37,989 bases of DNA. Origin: Akkermansiaceae bacterium. GTDB taxonomy: Bacteria; Verrucomicrobiota; Verrucomicrobiia; Verrucomicrobiales; Akkermansiaceae. The notes under the pieces are model-generated. The model was not told the origin of the DNA. It ran no database searches and saw nothing but the letters and a program-made list of their open reading frames with translations. The stretch covers positions 1 through 37,989 of the forward strand of contig JANXMQ010000047.1 of the NCBI GenBank assembly GCA_025354565.1, read 5' to 3'. Positions 10,101 to 17,828 of the stretch are shown here, piece by piece; the stretch's first letter is position 1, and each line of letters begins with the position of its first letter. Made by a program: the position numbers and the translations under genes.

Positions 10101-10574
10101 AACGAGACTGCGCGAGCCTGCCCAGTTCACTCCGAGCGCCGACGAGATCGTCACCGTTCCGGCGCCGGTCAGCGCATCCACGCGCACCGGGTTTCCATCC
10201 CACAGGTCCAGCGTCGCGCCACTGGCCACAGCCATCGAGGCGAGGTTATTCGTCCACACGCCGCCCTGCCAGCCGCCGTTTTGCAAAGTGACGCCGGATT
10301 GCACCGTGATGCTGCCGCCAGTCATGTTGATGAAATCGGGGTGGCCGCCGCCGCTGTTGTCGAGGCCGATGGTGCCCGATCCGTTGAAGTTCAGCGTGCC
10401 ATTGCCGATCCATGTGGTGTCGAGAATGTTTTGCGCTGCCGTGTAGTTGACCGTGGTGCCAGTGGTATCGACGGTCGCCGCGTGGGCGTTGGTGTGGAGC
10501 ACGGTGAAGCAGGCGAACACTATGGCAGCACAGCGGGTGGCGGTGGAACGGAACGGATTGTGTATGGATTTCAT
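7134..10574 (-). CDS. Secreted autotransporter-associated beta-strand-repeat protein
   Basis: This protein has 1146 residues. A signal peptide (MKSIHNPFRSTATRCAAIVF, cleavage near THAHAA-type AHAA) is followed by a long Ser/Thr/Gly/Asn-rich beta-helical body. The repeat unit GANTYTGTTTVNGGTL recurs at least five times with variants (GANSYSGQTDI, GANTYSGATTI, GANNYSGGTEI, GANTYTGATTV), the signature of the autotransporter-associated beta-strand family. The last 140 residues are a conserved Verrucomicrobiota domain (DYDGDGVSNGVEYVLGGTKD, then SQASIDGTTS and KKFARLVVTPAP). There is no outer-membrane beta-barrel and no PEP-CTERM, so it is probably released or held at the surface by the C-terminal domain. 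The binding partner is unknown; adhesion or polysaccharide association is inference. No Shine-Dalgarno sequence precedes the ATG. The leader is the repeated region 10572-10815 with an operator-like site about 155 nt upstream of the start. Confidence 0.9.
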   Translation of the reverse strand: MKSIHNPFRSTATRCAAIVFACFTVLHTNAHAATVDTTGTTVNYTAAQNILDTTWIGNGTLNFNGSGTIGLDNSGGGHPDFINMTGGSITVQSGVTLQNGGWQGGVWTNNLASMAVASGATLDLWDGNPVRVDALTGAGTVTISSALGVNWAGSRSLVLGVNGGSGTFTGSIAGNSAVDGGSLSLTKEGTGTQTLTGANTYTGTTTVNGGTLELKYANSANGTLAIGSNITVNSGGTLLANAFNALGYTNHGGDTLQVNEGGTLKVGAGQVVSMPYNLNVVGGSLTSADAGYPGFGTFYLGGGTQTFTSSAGGTASLISAQNVSLAASTVTFTVNDGPGAVDLNVTGTLIGNGLQKNGGGTMVLSGANSYSGQTDIQQGTLRIQNSSGLGVGGFDGNTMTFVRDGATLEIDGSLSIDEHMHLYGAGVGGNGALRVLSGNSTLKTAIAFITTATINVAGGASLTQSNQFYYVGGLTKTGNGTLTLTGANTYSGATTIKAGIVFVNYDTGGSVSSSTITVDGTGSSNSSSYMIWAGNGATLANNFVLNSMGPEQLRGAINQDGGAGLVTLNGSITLAGNSRIGVGGGSWNSMVINGQVTGGGKLFVYESPFASPSTQLTLTSGANNYSGGTEIEQGRLSISNAASLGTGAVTITGTDSQLLLDEVSGTIPNNFTLGGGGNPGSTNYGYGNGTMVFHNDGQTATFSGTVTLSGDAKLRGYSAGGTTNFSNPIGGTGNLTFEAGGAIPGHTQYWGLGGSASTFTGSVLVRGDGSANSYLTLNGGALPSGTVLTLEDQSFVGGNNAVFDLNGNSQTLAGLNRVAGAGGLGSFVTNSGGSQSTLTINGSADSSFSGVIGVNTAAGATGQSAGGNNIALVKSGSATFTLSGANTYTGATTVNGGTLALGASDILPNGTQITIGTASLDAATFTDTVGTLAVSGSGVIHLGSGAALAFADSHLLSWSGTLTLTGTYVSGSSLRFGTGATGLTAGQLAKITKPGGGAVALDSSGFLVDSTSGYASWKAINAPTGTPGADYDGDGVSNGVEYVLGGTKDTNDLSKLPAVSISGANLVFTFQRSQASIDGTTSVAIQVGTNLSTWPDSYNVPGTAQANNPGVTVLKNTSVGYDTVTLTVPRAPDAKKFARLVVTPAP

Positions 10575-10630
10575 GAGATTGGTTTTTTGGTGTTGTAGAG
10601 AGAAGACGGGATTTCAGAGGACAATGGGAT

Positions 10631-10649
10631 GCGTCACGCGTTGTGGCGC
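10631..10649 (-). promoter_or_regulatory. Conserved hairpin in the 5' leader
   Basis: GCGTCAC and GTGGCGC flank a five-base loop, giving a seven-pair stem with one wobble in the leader RNA. The second leader copy keeps the stem (18151-18169) while the loop changes from GCGTT to GGCTT, which is compatible with selection on structure. A role in mRNA stability or translation is inference. Confidence 0.4.
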
Positions 10650-10729
10650 GGGATTTTTGAGAGGTGATGGTTGAGAAGAGGCGAGAGTGTATTTACGACA
10701 ACATGAAACCTCAAACCGCGTGTTTTCGC

Positions 10730-10747
10730 AATGGCAGTTCGTGCAAA
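10730..10747 (-). promoter_or_regulatory. Candidate operator upstream of beta-strand-repeat gene
   Basis: On the minus strand this reads TTTGCACGAACTGCCATT. It matches 18249-18266 exactly, 1835-1852 at 17 of 18 positions, and in extended 20-base form the site at 36884-36903 at 16 of 20. It lies about 155 nt before the start codon, just upstream of possible promoter hexamers, the expected position for an AraC-type activator. Confidence 0.6.
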
Positions 10748-10806
10748 ACATAAGTCATTTAGTGCTCACGGCTGCGGCAGGCCGAGAACGCCAAGCCTTC
10801 CGGGTA

Positions 10807-10830
10807 GAGCCGTCCGTTGCCGGACGGCTC
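10807..10830. repeat. Perfect 10-bp-stem palindrome (REP-like)
   Basis: GAGCCGTCCG and CGGACGGCTC flank the loop TTGC. On the minus strand the palindrome is preceded by GTAG (complement of 10841-10844), the tetranucleotide typical of REP elements associated with RAYT transposases. There is no T-run, so it is not a classic terminator. The matching place in the second leader copy holds a group II intron domain V-like hairpin instead. Confidence 0.4.
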
Positions 10831-10924
10831 CCCGCTGTCCCTACGATCCTCAATATCGTCGGGTTGGATGATGGCGAGTTCCGAAGCAGGAATCGCGGGA
10901 GCAGGAAGGAATGCCCGTTTCACG

Positions 10925-11433
10925 TCACTTGGGAATCTCGTTGAGGGTGTAATAGGCGTCAGCGTGCCAAAGGGTTTGGCCACTGGCGGATTTCACTCCC
11001 TTGGAGTCGAGGTGATGGACGTGACCACGGACGAGGCCGTCGATATTAAGACGCACGGATTTTTTGTCAGGTGAGACGGTGGCGGTGGTGATCTTCGGGG
11101 TGGCCTGATCGACTTCCGGGCTGCCGTACCCGGATTGCAAGATGTAGGTCCAGGCGACCATGGAATGACTGCGCCTTGGGGCGGCATTTCGAGGTTGTAG
11201 GTATTTCCCGAAACCTCGACCGAACCGGTTAGTCCCTTGAGGGCGATTTTCACCGCGCGATCCGCATCACCCGCGACCCACGGGCTTTCGGCGAGCGGCG
11301 GGAAGGCACCGCCAGTGGCGCCTTTGCCATCAAGAGCATGGCAGGCGGAGCAATAGAGAGTGAAAAGTTGGCCGCCGTCTTGAGCGAAGAGGGGGCCGGT
11401 GAATGCGAGCAGCAGGAGGATGCGGTGGAACAT
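10925..11433 (-). pseudogene. Relic joining a cytochrome c N-terminus to a foreign C-terminus
   Basis: The 5' frame (from 11433) has a signal peptide (MFHRILLLLAFTGPLFAQDG) and a class I cytochrome c start with the haem-binding CSACH motif, followed by GGAFPPLAESPWVAGDADRA and the haem-ligand region LEMPPQGAVI. At about 11165 the frame is lost. A second frame carries MVAWTYILQSGYGSPEVDQ through LVRGHVHHLDSKGVKS and ends WHADAYYTLNEIP. That ending is typical of the C-termini of large PVC-type haem-binding dehydrogenase proteins. The simplest reading is an internal deletion that joined the two ends of one long gene or of two neighbouring genes. As it stands it could yield only a truncated cytochrome. 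It lies downstream of the Verru_Chthon operon on the same strand, 153 bp away. Confidence 0.7.
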
Positions 11434-11586
11434 GGGGCAAATGGGGTTGGTGGGCTATCGGTAGGCTTCTGTTCATGTGTGACTTAAGGAAGAGCTTGCT
11501 GCAATGGCGACGTCTCCTTGCTCTCCGGTTGCTTGGATGGCCGCCCGGGTGGAGAGCGATGGAGTGCCACAAGGCTAATTATGCAT

Positions 11587-12396
11587 TCACGGGGCGACCG
11601 CTGCCCGGCCCATCTCCATGGCGTGCTTTCGCCAGGCTGCGAACTCACGGGCGAACTTTTCAGGTGGCACAAGCTCTTCGAGGCCGCTGGTCTTGTAGCT
11701 GTAGGTTCGCAGGACTTTCCCATCATTATAGACCAATGGCAGACGGCTGTTGGCGGATACAATGACCGTAACGGGTGTGGAGGATGGCTTGGCTGGGGCT
11801 TTCGGGGATTTGCCCTGGCTTTCCTTGAACGAGACACTCTCGGGGTCGGACAGGAATTTTTGCTGCGCGTCCTCGCGCCGGGTTTGCGGTCGCTTGTCAG
11901 ACGTGGTCTGGAAGAGGAAGCAAGGTTGGTTCTGATACGTGATCACACCCACGAAAAACTCCTTTCCCAGCCATCCGAGCTCTTCAAAGTCCTCCTTGCT
12001 GTGATCGGAAAAGTCCGGGTCCAGCAGATTCATTGCCGCCATCGCAAGCAAGCTACCATCCTTGACTTCCCGGAACTGGATCGCTCCGATGGACCACTTC
12101 TCGGACTTGGTGCCATCGCTGAAACGCGATAACTCGCAATAGAGCGTGTCGGATTTATCCACGGTCAGTGATGTGAGGACATGCTCCGCTGCGTCAGGAC
12201 TCATCGGCAGTTCGTCGACGGATGCCGCGCGCGATTTCCCGGACTCCGCCACATGCATGGCCTTGCTGGGCCGGAATGTAATGACCCATCTTGAACGCTT
12301 CGGGGCAAGAAGCTCGATCTTGCCATCGAATACCGGTTCTTGGGCCGCGACGAAAACCGTTAGGAGCAGAACGATCAAGAAGGAATAAGATTTCAT
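11587..12396 (-). CDS. Secreted protein of unknown function, fifth gene of Verru_Chthon operon
   Basis: This 269-residue protein has a clear signal peptide (MKSYSFLIVLLLTVFVAAQE). I do not recognise a domain. The mature part is mixed polar sequence with a charged region near residues 165-200 (SDKRPQTRREDAQQKF) and a Pro/Ser/Lys-rich linker (ESQGKSPKAPAKPSST) before a final 55-residue block. Its ATG overlaps the stop codon of cassette protein A (ATGA, 12393-12396), so the two are translationally coupled. Coupling to four prepilin-like genes suggests a role in the same periplasmic or envelope assembly, but nothing in the sequence proves it. Confidence 0.8.
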   Translation of the reverse strand: MKSYSFLIVLLLTVFVAAQEPVFDGKIELLAPKRSRWVITFRPSKAMHVAESGKSRAASVDELPMSPDAAEHVLTSLTVDKSDTLYCELSRFSDGTKSEKWSIGAIQFREVKDGSLLAMAAMNLLDPDFSDHSKEDFEELGWLGKEFFVGVITYQNQPCFLFQTTSDKRPQTRREDAQQKFLSDPESVSFKESQGKSPKAPAKPSSTPVTVIVSANSRLPLVYNDGKVLRTYSYKTSGLEELVPPEKFAREFAAWRKHAMEMGRAAVAP

Positions 12397-15300
12397 TCGG
12401 AAACGTATTCGGAGGATTGCTTGAGAATTTCACCGGTGAAGCGGTCGATCGACAGAAAGACCCAGCGGTGGACCTGACCATGAGCGTTGAATTGGGTGAG
12501 GCTGGTGGCTGCTTTGCTGAGTTCTCCCGACTGGGCGACCAGATCAATCATCAGATTCCAAGTGCGGGTATCCGATGAGTCGGCAAGCGCCCGGATCACG
12601 GCTTCGCGAGTCTCGCCGATGGATTTGTCGGCTGGCATGAGGGTGGAAATCTGGCTCATGAAGCCTTGCGAGGCGAAGGTGCTGCCAGTCGCGATGGTTC
12701 TTCCAACGAGATCCGAGCGGCTCCGTAAGGGGCCTTTGGTGGGATCCGTTGTGTCGGAGACCCACTGGTTGAGTGCTGTCCCCAGCTTCAGCGCATCATC
12801 GTGTGAGATGGTGCTTCCCGCGATGACGGATTTGGATGTGCCTTCAAAGAGCGCAGCCAAAACTTCAGGCGGAGCGGCATTGAGATTGACGCGGCCTCGG
12901 GAAATCCGCGGCGCATCATGGGTGGTGGAATCGGAGTGCAGGCAAAAGACATCGAGCAGCGCCCCATCCACGCTGGCGGGGTGGCTAAGGTCCAGTTGCC
13001 TCCATGGAACACCGCGGAAGACATAACCCAGCTCCGCCACCGAGCGAAAGGCGCGGTTGAGGACGCGTGGGCGTGAGGTCGCCGGTCCACCGACAGGAGG
13101 ATTGGCAAGGGGGAGGCCGGTGGTCCCCGATGCGTCGGCTCCCATGGCGGGTCGGGTGACGCCATCCGCGTCGATGTAGCAGCCGTAGCCGTCGTTGAGA
13201 TTCGCTTGGAAGTAGCGTGGGTAAACGTTGCCGCCGACCTTCGTTAGATTCCAACCCGGCAAGGACGCGCTGCCGATGAACCGGCTGACTCCGCCGCCAC
13301 CGAGAGTCCACCCGGCGCTTGCATCCGGGGCTCCGGTTTCGCCATTTTTCCATGTCCAATTCGTATCACTTTGGCAATACCAGTTGCGGAAATTATTGGT
13401 GATGAAAATCCCGAGGCGGTTGGTTCGCGGATCAAGCCGGATCCAAGTAGTGGTATGCCTTCGATCCCCGGGACTGAAGCTGGTGCGGTCCTGGGTACTC
13501 ATGGGATTGGCGATCATCGTGTCATAGGTGATCCATGAACTTCCAGAAGAAACCTGATACTGTAAATCGTAGCGGACTCCATTGTGGAGGAAAAGGCCGG
13601 GGTCCAAACCGAAACAAATGTCAGAGGTCCAGATTTTGCCTGCCATAAAGCCGATCGCCTGGTTGGATTGTGACTCGGCGTCGGTGAAGTTGAGTTCAGT
13701 CAGGCTTATAGTATTGAAGGTTTGCGTGGGCGGTGCTGCGGCATTGCTGCCCGCCGGGTAGTTCGGAGACTTGAGCGGATAAGGATTCCGGAAGGATGCG
13801 TTCCCCGTGGCCGTGGTCGAAAAGGTGATCCAAGCGTTCGAAGCATCCCATTTCTGCGGTCCGGGATTGGTGGAAAAATCCGGACCGTTGGCCTTTCTGA
13901 AGTCGTTCATCGCGCCCATTGGAAGCCCGTTCCAAGTTTGGCCCGCCCCGTTGTAAACCTTAAACTGCACGTCCAAGGCACTCGAACCTGCCGCCTGGTT
14001 GCTGGTCGCCGTCACCCGGAAATTCGTTGGCTTGGCAGTCACGGGGGTGGTCGGTGAGTCGATGTGGGGATTCCAAATCACCGGCTGTTGGAGATGGACC
14101 GACTGATAGATATTGCCAAAACCCGCAGGCGGAGGACCTGCCACTGAGCCTGTGAATGTCGCCGGCGGTACAATGCTTTGGCGGTAACACCCGCTCCGGA
14201 TATAGTAGATCCGCGGCAGATCCTCGACGCCGACGAAGCGACGGCCGTCGAAATTGATGACGGTCGGATAACCGTCCGCATCCCATTGGTCGATGATGTT
14301 GGCGACCAGTTGGACGACGTGATAGTTGACGGATTGGTCGAGATTCGGGCCGTATGAAGGAGCAAGTCCCGAAACCCCGAGACTGCCGAGCGGCAGGGTG
14401 CCTTTGATCAACTCGAAGAAATTCGGCTCGCGGTTGAGAGCCGCCACATCGCTCAGACGCTTGATGTTGGCGTCAACATACGTCCATTCCCCCGTGGCGG
14501 CGGAATAGGTCAGCCCGAAATACTTCTGGACGAGCGCGGCCTGCGGTGGGTTGGGAACCACTAGGGCCAGGCGGTCCAGTGGATACCTCTTGGCGGTCAC
14601 CGGGACGGTGGGCCGGCTCGAGCTGGTCTCGGATGGAATCGCCGTGCGGACCGCGAGGTGAGATGGGTTGATGGCGTCATCGAGCCCGAAGCCATCATTG
14701 CCGCCGTTGGCCAGGGCGAGCACCTTGGGCCGGTTTGCCGCCGGGGCGAGGGCGCTCTGGTTGAGCGCGAAATTCGCATGGGTGAACCAAGGCAGCAGGC
14801 TGGCGGGAAACGCGGTGGGGTTTTGTTTTTGAAAGGCAAGCAGGTCCTGCCGCGAGAGGAAGGCCTGGTCGGTGTTGGTACCGTTGGAATAGACCTTGTT
14901 CCAGCCGTTAGGCTCCGCCCAGTCATCGATGAATTTTTTGGGCGAGGAGGTCCGTCCGAAGGGGTTGCGCCAGTTGGCGAGCGCGTCACCCAGCGCCGCG
15001 CCCCCGGGGAGAGCGGCGGCCACCGCCCAGAACGGCGAGTCCTTGGCTGCGGCTCCAGTGCCGTCAGCCGCATCCGCCGTGCCGGACAGGGCCACATTCG
15101 CGTCGAGCAGGCCGCCGAGCTGATAGATCTGCCAGGCGTAGCGTCCGACGATGAACTTCGGCTCCACGACGCCGGAGTTGAGGGAGGTCCGGTTGGCCGT
15201 GCTGAAGGCCGTCGGATTGCTGCCGTCGCGCGTGAGATAGACCCAGTCCGGCACCTGGCTGGCGGTCAAGCTCGCGGTGGTGGCGAAGAGGGCGGGCTTC

Positions 15301-15800
15301 CTCCAGAAATCGGTGGAGATGAACCGTTGGTCGAGCCCCGGGGTGAGGGTGGATACCGAGCTGGCCCTGATCGGGCCGACATTGGTGGTGCCGGATTTGG
15401 CGAAGGAAACACCGCCCGCACTTTGTTTGATCAGATTGCGGAAATCCACGGAGCTGGCGAGCGCGGGGTCTTTCAGGGTCTTGGAGGGGACCATGGACGT
15501 GGCCTTGCCGACCGGGTAGATGTTCTGGACCGCATCGACCGGTGATGCGGGGGTGTCGGCGCTGAACTCGGTGTAGATGTCGGAGACGACGCTTGCCGTC
15601 GCGGCCTTGGCGATGCTGTCCGCCTGCCTAACGGAAACGTCGTTGGTGCCCGAGTTGCGATGGGTGGAACTGAGCAGAAGCAGCCCGAGAATGATGATGG
15701 TGAGCAGGACCATCATGGAGACGGCCACGACGATGGCGAACCCGCGTTGCCGGGTCGCGGGGGAGGCCCGGTTGAAGAAATGTTCGGGATGGGTTTTCAC
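12393..15800 (-). CDS. Verru_Chthon cassette protein A
   Basis: A 1135-residue protein with a short cytoplasmic N-terminus, then a prepilin/PilX-like segment (RQRGFAIVVAVSMMVLLTII) and a very large periplasmic domain of unknown structure. It matches the description of Verru_Chthon cassette protein A, found with proteins B, C and D in Verrucomicrobiota. The start codon is GTG at 15800, overlapping the TGA of the upstream gene (GTGA), and the stop overlaps the next ATG, so it sits in a tightly coupled operon. By analogy with GspK or PilX it may be the tip or minor pseudopilin of a type II secretion or pilus-like fibre. That role is inference; the size is far above usual minor pilins. Confidence 0.85.
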   Translation of the reverse strand: MKTHPEHFFNRASPATRQRGFAIVVAVSMMVLLTIIILGLLLLSSTHRNSGTNDVSVRQADSIAKAATASVVSDIYTEFSADTPASPVDAVQNIYPVGKATSMVPSKTLKDPALASSVDFRNLIKQSAGGVSFAKSGTTNVGPIRASSVSTLTPGLDQRFISTDFWRKPALFATTASLTASQVPDWVYLTRDGSNPTAFSTANRTSLNSGVVEPKFIVGRYAWQIYQLGGLLDANVALSGTADAADGTGAAAKDSPFWAVAAALPGGAALGDALANWRNPFGRTSSPKKFIDDWAEPNGWNKVYSNGTNTDQAFLSRQDLLAFQKQNPTAFPASLLPWFTHANFALNQSALAPAANRPKVLALANGGNDGFGLDDAINPSHLAVRTAIPSETSSSRPTVPVTAKRYPLDRLALVVPNPPQAALVQKYFGLTYSAATGEWTYVDANIKRLSDVAALNREPNFFELIKGTLPLGSLGVSGLAPSYGPNLDQSVNYHVVQLVANIIDQWDADGYPTVINFDGRRFVGVEDLPRIYYIRSGCYRQSIVPPATFTGSVAGPPPAGFGNIYQSVHLQQPVIWNPHIDSPTTPVTAKPTNFRVTATSNQAAGSSALDVQFKVYNGAGQTWNGLPMGAMNDFRKANGPDFSTNPGPQKWDASNAWITFSTTATGNASFRNPYPLKSPNYPAGSNAAAPPTQTFNTISLTELNFTDAESQSNQAIGFMAGKIWTSDICFGLDPGLFLHNGVRYDLQYQVSSGSSWITYDTMIANPMSTQDRTSFSPGDRRHTTTWIRLDPRTNRLGIFITNNFRNWYCQSDTNWTWKNGETGAPDASAGWTLGGGGVSRFIGSASLPGWNLTKVGGNVYPRYFQANLNDGYGCYIDADGVTRPAMGADASGTTGLPLANPPVGGPATSRPRVLNRAFRSVAELGYVFRGVPWRQLDLSHPASVDGALLDVFCLHSDSTTHDAPRISRGRVNLNAAPPEVLAALFEGTSKSVIAGSTISHDDALKLGTALNQWVSDTTDPTKGPLRSRSDLVGRTIATGSTFASQGFMSQISTLMPADKSIGETREAVIRALADSSDTRTWNLMIDLVAQSGELSKAATSLTQFNAHGQVHRWVFLSIDRFTGEILKQSSEYVSE

Positions 15801-16609
15801 TGGATCAGGAAGGTTCGTTGGTAGCAGCGGATCGATTGGAGTGCGGCCTTGGGCAGGCCGGCGATGCCGGATTTCGCGAGTTCGTCACGCTTGAGATTCC
15901 AGGTTTTGAGGGTGTGCTTCCCGGTCGCCGCGTCGGTAAAATTCGCCGCAAGGCTCTCAAGGCGGTCGGGCTTGATGGCACGGCGTCCCCAGTCGTCGAG
16001 GGTGACCAGCGTGATGACCAGGCCACGGAGGTTCTGCGAGGTGGCGGGCGCGGTGATTTCCTGGGTGACGCCGGTGACGCCCTGAATGAGATACTCGACC
16101 TCGAACCGGATCACATTGTTGGAGAGCATCTGGAGGTTGTCTTGGGACACGGCGGGAAACGGCAGGCTGGCGTCCAGCTTGAGCGCGGCGGCCGGGGCGT
16201 CCGCGAAAAGATTGCCGGAGGATCCCCGCAGCAGCTTCTCGCCCACGGTGGCGTCATAAAGAATCGAGTAGCTGACCAGTGAGACATCACGGTCCCCTGT
16301 GCTTCCACCCGCAGCGAAGCCCTTGGTGTGGGTGAGGAAGGCGATCTGATCATTGCCGGGGTTGGACTTGAACTCGATCCTCGCATCGTCGCGGATGACG
16401 ATCTGCGCCAGGTCGCGGGAAATCCGGTCAAATGCCTGGCGGGCGATGGCGTCGTTGTTGGATTTGCTTTCGGTAAGCTTGACGGCATTTCTGGTGGAAT
16501 CGGTGATCTGGAGGACCATCGTCAGCATAATGGTCAGAACGGCCATGGACACGACCAGTTCGATGAGGGTGAATCCAGCCCGTCGTGTTGGGTGCGGTGA
16601 CGGGGTCAT
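15797..16609 (-). CDS. Verru_Chthon cassette protein C (prepilin-like)
   Basis: This 270-residue protein has a type IV prepilin N-terminus: basic leader (MTPSPHPTRRA), the cleavage motif G|FTLIE with glutamate at +5, and a hydrophobic helix (LVVSMAVLTIMLTMVLQI). The C-terminal region (NLRGLVITLVTLDDWGRRAI) is typical of the Verru_Chthon C family, which resembles minor pseudopilins such as GspJ. It should be processed by a prepilin peptidase, which is not in this window. Its ATG overlaps the stop codon of the B gene (ATGA) and its TGA overlaps the GTG of the A gene. Confidence 0.88.
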   Translation of the reverse strand: MTPSPHPTRRAGFTLIELVVSMAVLTIMLTMVLQITDSTRNAVKLTESKSNNDAIARQAFDRISRDLAQIVIRDDARIEFKSNPGNDQIAFLTHTKGFAAGGSTGDRDVSLVSYSILYDATVGEKLLRGSSGNLFADAPAAALKLDASLPFPAVSQDNLQMLSNNVIRFEVEYLIQGVTGVTQEITAPATSQNLRGLVITLVTLDDWGRRAIKPDRLESLAANFTDAATGKHTLKTWNLKRDELAKSGIAGLPKAALQSIRCYQRTFLIQ

Positions 16610-17079
16610 GGTGGGAAGGCGGCGACAAGTTCGAGCGCGCCGGTTTCACGACCTGCCGGGGCATTGGCGGGCCAGGTGGCGCGCAGGTAAAGCTGGACCG
16701 GACCCGGGCTGGCCGCAGCCGGGCGGCGCAAGCTTCCTAGGACATGGAAAACGCCGGTTTCACTGGCTGTGGCGGGTTCGCCGTTCTCCATGATTTTGAA
16801 GTCCACCGGTGTGGTCGTTCCCGCGGCGGGAGGAGTCAGGCCATAGCGCAGGCTGGTCGTCATTTTGGATGCCAGCGCGAGCGAAAGATCATCGCGGATG
16901 GATTCCATGGAGGTGATGGAGAGGCTCTCATTGGACGAGGCTTGCACTTGTTTCATGCCCACGGGGATCGCTCCCATGAGCACGGTGACGGCGAAGACGA
17001 AGATGCTGAGAGCGATGATGACTTCGACAAGCGTGAAACCAGGCGCGCGGCTTGGTGAAATCGGGTGTGGGTTTTCCAT
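16606..17079 (-). CDS. Verru_Chthon cassette protein B (prepilin-like)
   Basis: This 157-residue prepilin-like protein has a leader ending RAPG and then FTLVEVIIALSIFVFAVTVLM, the methylation and cleavage signature of class III pilins with E+5. The rest is short and includes NESLSITSMESIRDDLSLAL. It resembles GspI-type minor pseudopilins in size. It lies 17 nt downstream of the D gene and overlaps the C gene by 4 nt. No strong Shine-Dalgarno sequence precedes its ATG, so translation may depend on coupling to the D gene. Confidence 0.87.
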   Translation of the reverse strand: MENPHPISPSRAPGFTLVEVIIALSIFVFAVTVLMGAIPVGMKQVQASSNESLSITSMESIRDDLSLALASKMTTSLRYGLTPPAAGTTTPVDFKIMENGEPATASETGVFHVLGSLRRPAAASPGPVQLYLRATWPANAPAGRETGALELVAAFPP

Positions 17080-17096
17080 GACAGGAGGATTTGGAT

Positions 17097-17768
17097 TTAC
17101 CGGGAATATACCACGGCTTGGCCGGTGAGTCCGTTGAGTTGGACCGCAGCAACCTTGTTCTTGAATGAATTTGGCAGTTGGCCGTGGCCGATGGTGGATT
17201 GCAGGCCGAATTCCGTCCAGCGCGACAAGGTGCCAGGATCGGCGGGCGGCCTGAGTTTGATCCGGCTTTCGGTCGAATCAGCCGGAATGATCCGCGCCTC
17301 ACCGGATGGGCTGAAGCGAACCCAACTGGCGATACGGACTTGGTTGGCGGGTGCAATGGCAGGGCGTGTAAAACTTGAATCAAGCGAATTGCTCAGAGTG
17401 AAATTGGGGATGCGGGGTGCGGCCCAAACTCCTCTGGCAGTGCTGTTGCTCTCCGTGCCGTCGAGCGATTCGTAAACGCCGATGAAAATGTCGTATGGTT
17501 CCTCGGCGACCTTGCCCAACCTCACCCAGACATAGGTGTTTTTGGTTATGGCGTGACTTCTCGCCCGCTCGAGCTGGCCTGAGACGATGGATGCAACCGT
17601 CGCCGGGCTCTGGGAGGAGGTGAGGCCATCGAAAATCGGTCCGGCTGCGGTAATCAGAATCGAAATCAAGGCCATGACCACGAGCATTTCAATCAGGGTG
17701 AAACCCCGACGTCCGGCCTTGGGGGAGCCGGGATAGTCCGAAGGCTGGATCTGTGTGCGGCTGGTCAA
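17097..17768 (-). CDS. Verru_Chthon cassette protein D (GspH-like prepilin)
   Basis: This is a prepilin-like protein with the signature RRG|FTLIEMLVVMALISILITA followed by a pseudopilin-type globular domain (ARSHAITKNTYVWVRLG), similar to GspH. The frame is open back to 18047, but I place the start at TTG 17768, giving 224 residues, because a plausible promoter (-35 TTCACA, 18-bp spacer, -10 TGTTAT) ends at 17799 and no ATG lies between it and the prepilin motif. ATG at 17903 (KMTGKSSWK) or 18047 would give an implausibly long leader. It is the first gene of the D-B-C-A operon. Confidence 0.8.
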   Translation of the reverse strand: MTSRTQIQPSDYPGSPKAGRRGFTLIEMLVVMALISILITAAGPIFDGLTSSQSPATVASIVSGQLERARSHAITKNTYVWVRLGKVAEEPYDIFIGVYESLDGTESNSTARGVWAAPRIPNFTLSNSLDSSFTRPAIAPANQVRIASWVRFSPSGEARIIPADSTESRIKLRPPADPGTLSRWTEFGLQSTIGHGQLPNSFKNKVAAVQLNGLTGQAVVYSR

Positions 17769-17798
17769 GTGACGTCTTTCATCAGAACACGAAGGAGA

Positions 17799-17828
17799 AT
17801 AACACAATGTGTTCGCCGGCTTTGTGAA
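17799..17828 (-). promoter_or_regulatory. Probable sigma-70-like promoter of the Verru_Chthon operon
   Basis: On the minus strand TTCACA (17823-17828) and TGTTAT (17799-17804) are separated by 18 bp. Transcription would begin near 17790, about 20 nt before the TTG start assigned to protein D. Confidence 0.5.

Larger units (their letters stand above)
10572..10815 (-). repeat. Leader/promoter repeat, copy A
   Basis: About 240 bp covering the start codon and upstream region of the beta-strand-repeat gene recur at 18091-18332 with roughly 80-85 percent identity by eye. Conserved blocks include the operator-like site (10730-10747), a leader hairpin (10631-10649) and the distal block 10770-10815. 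A possible sigma-70-type pair is TTGAGG, 17 bp, TACACT, read on the minus strand just downstream of the operator. Confidence 0.75.

Noticed and set aside
7134-10574. Repeats of the beta-strand protein as a CRISPR array or tandem DNA repeat
   Set aside because: Repeats are degenerate, of variable spacing and in frame with a protein motif; there are no constant direct repeats with unique spacers and no cas genes.
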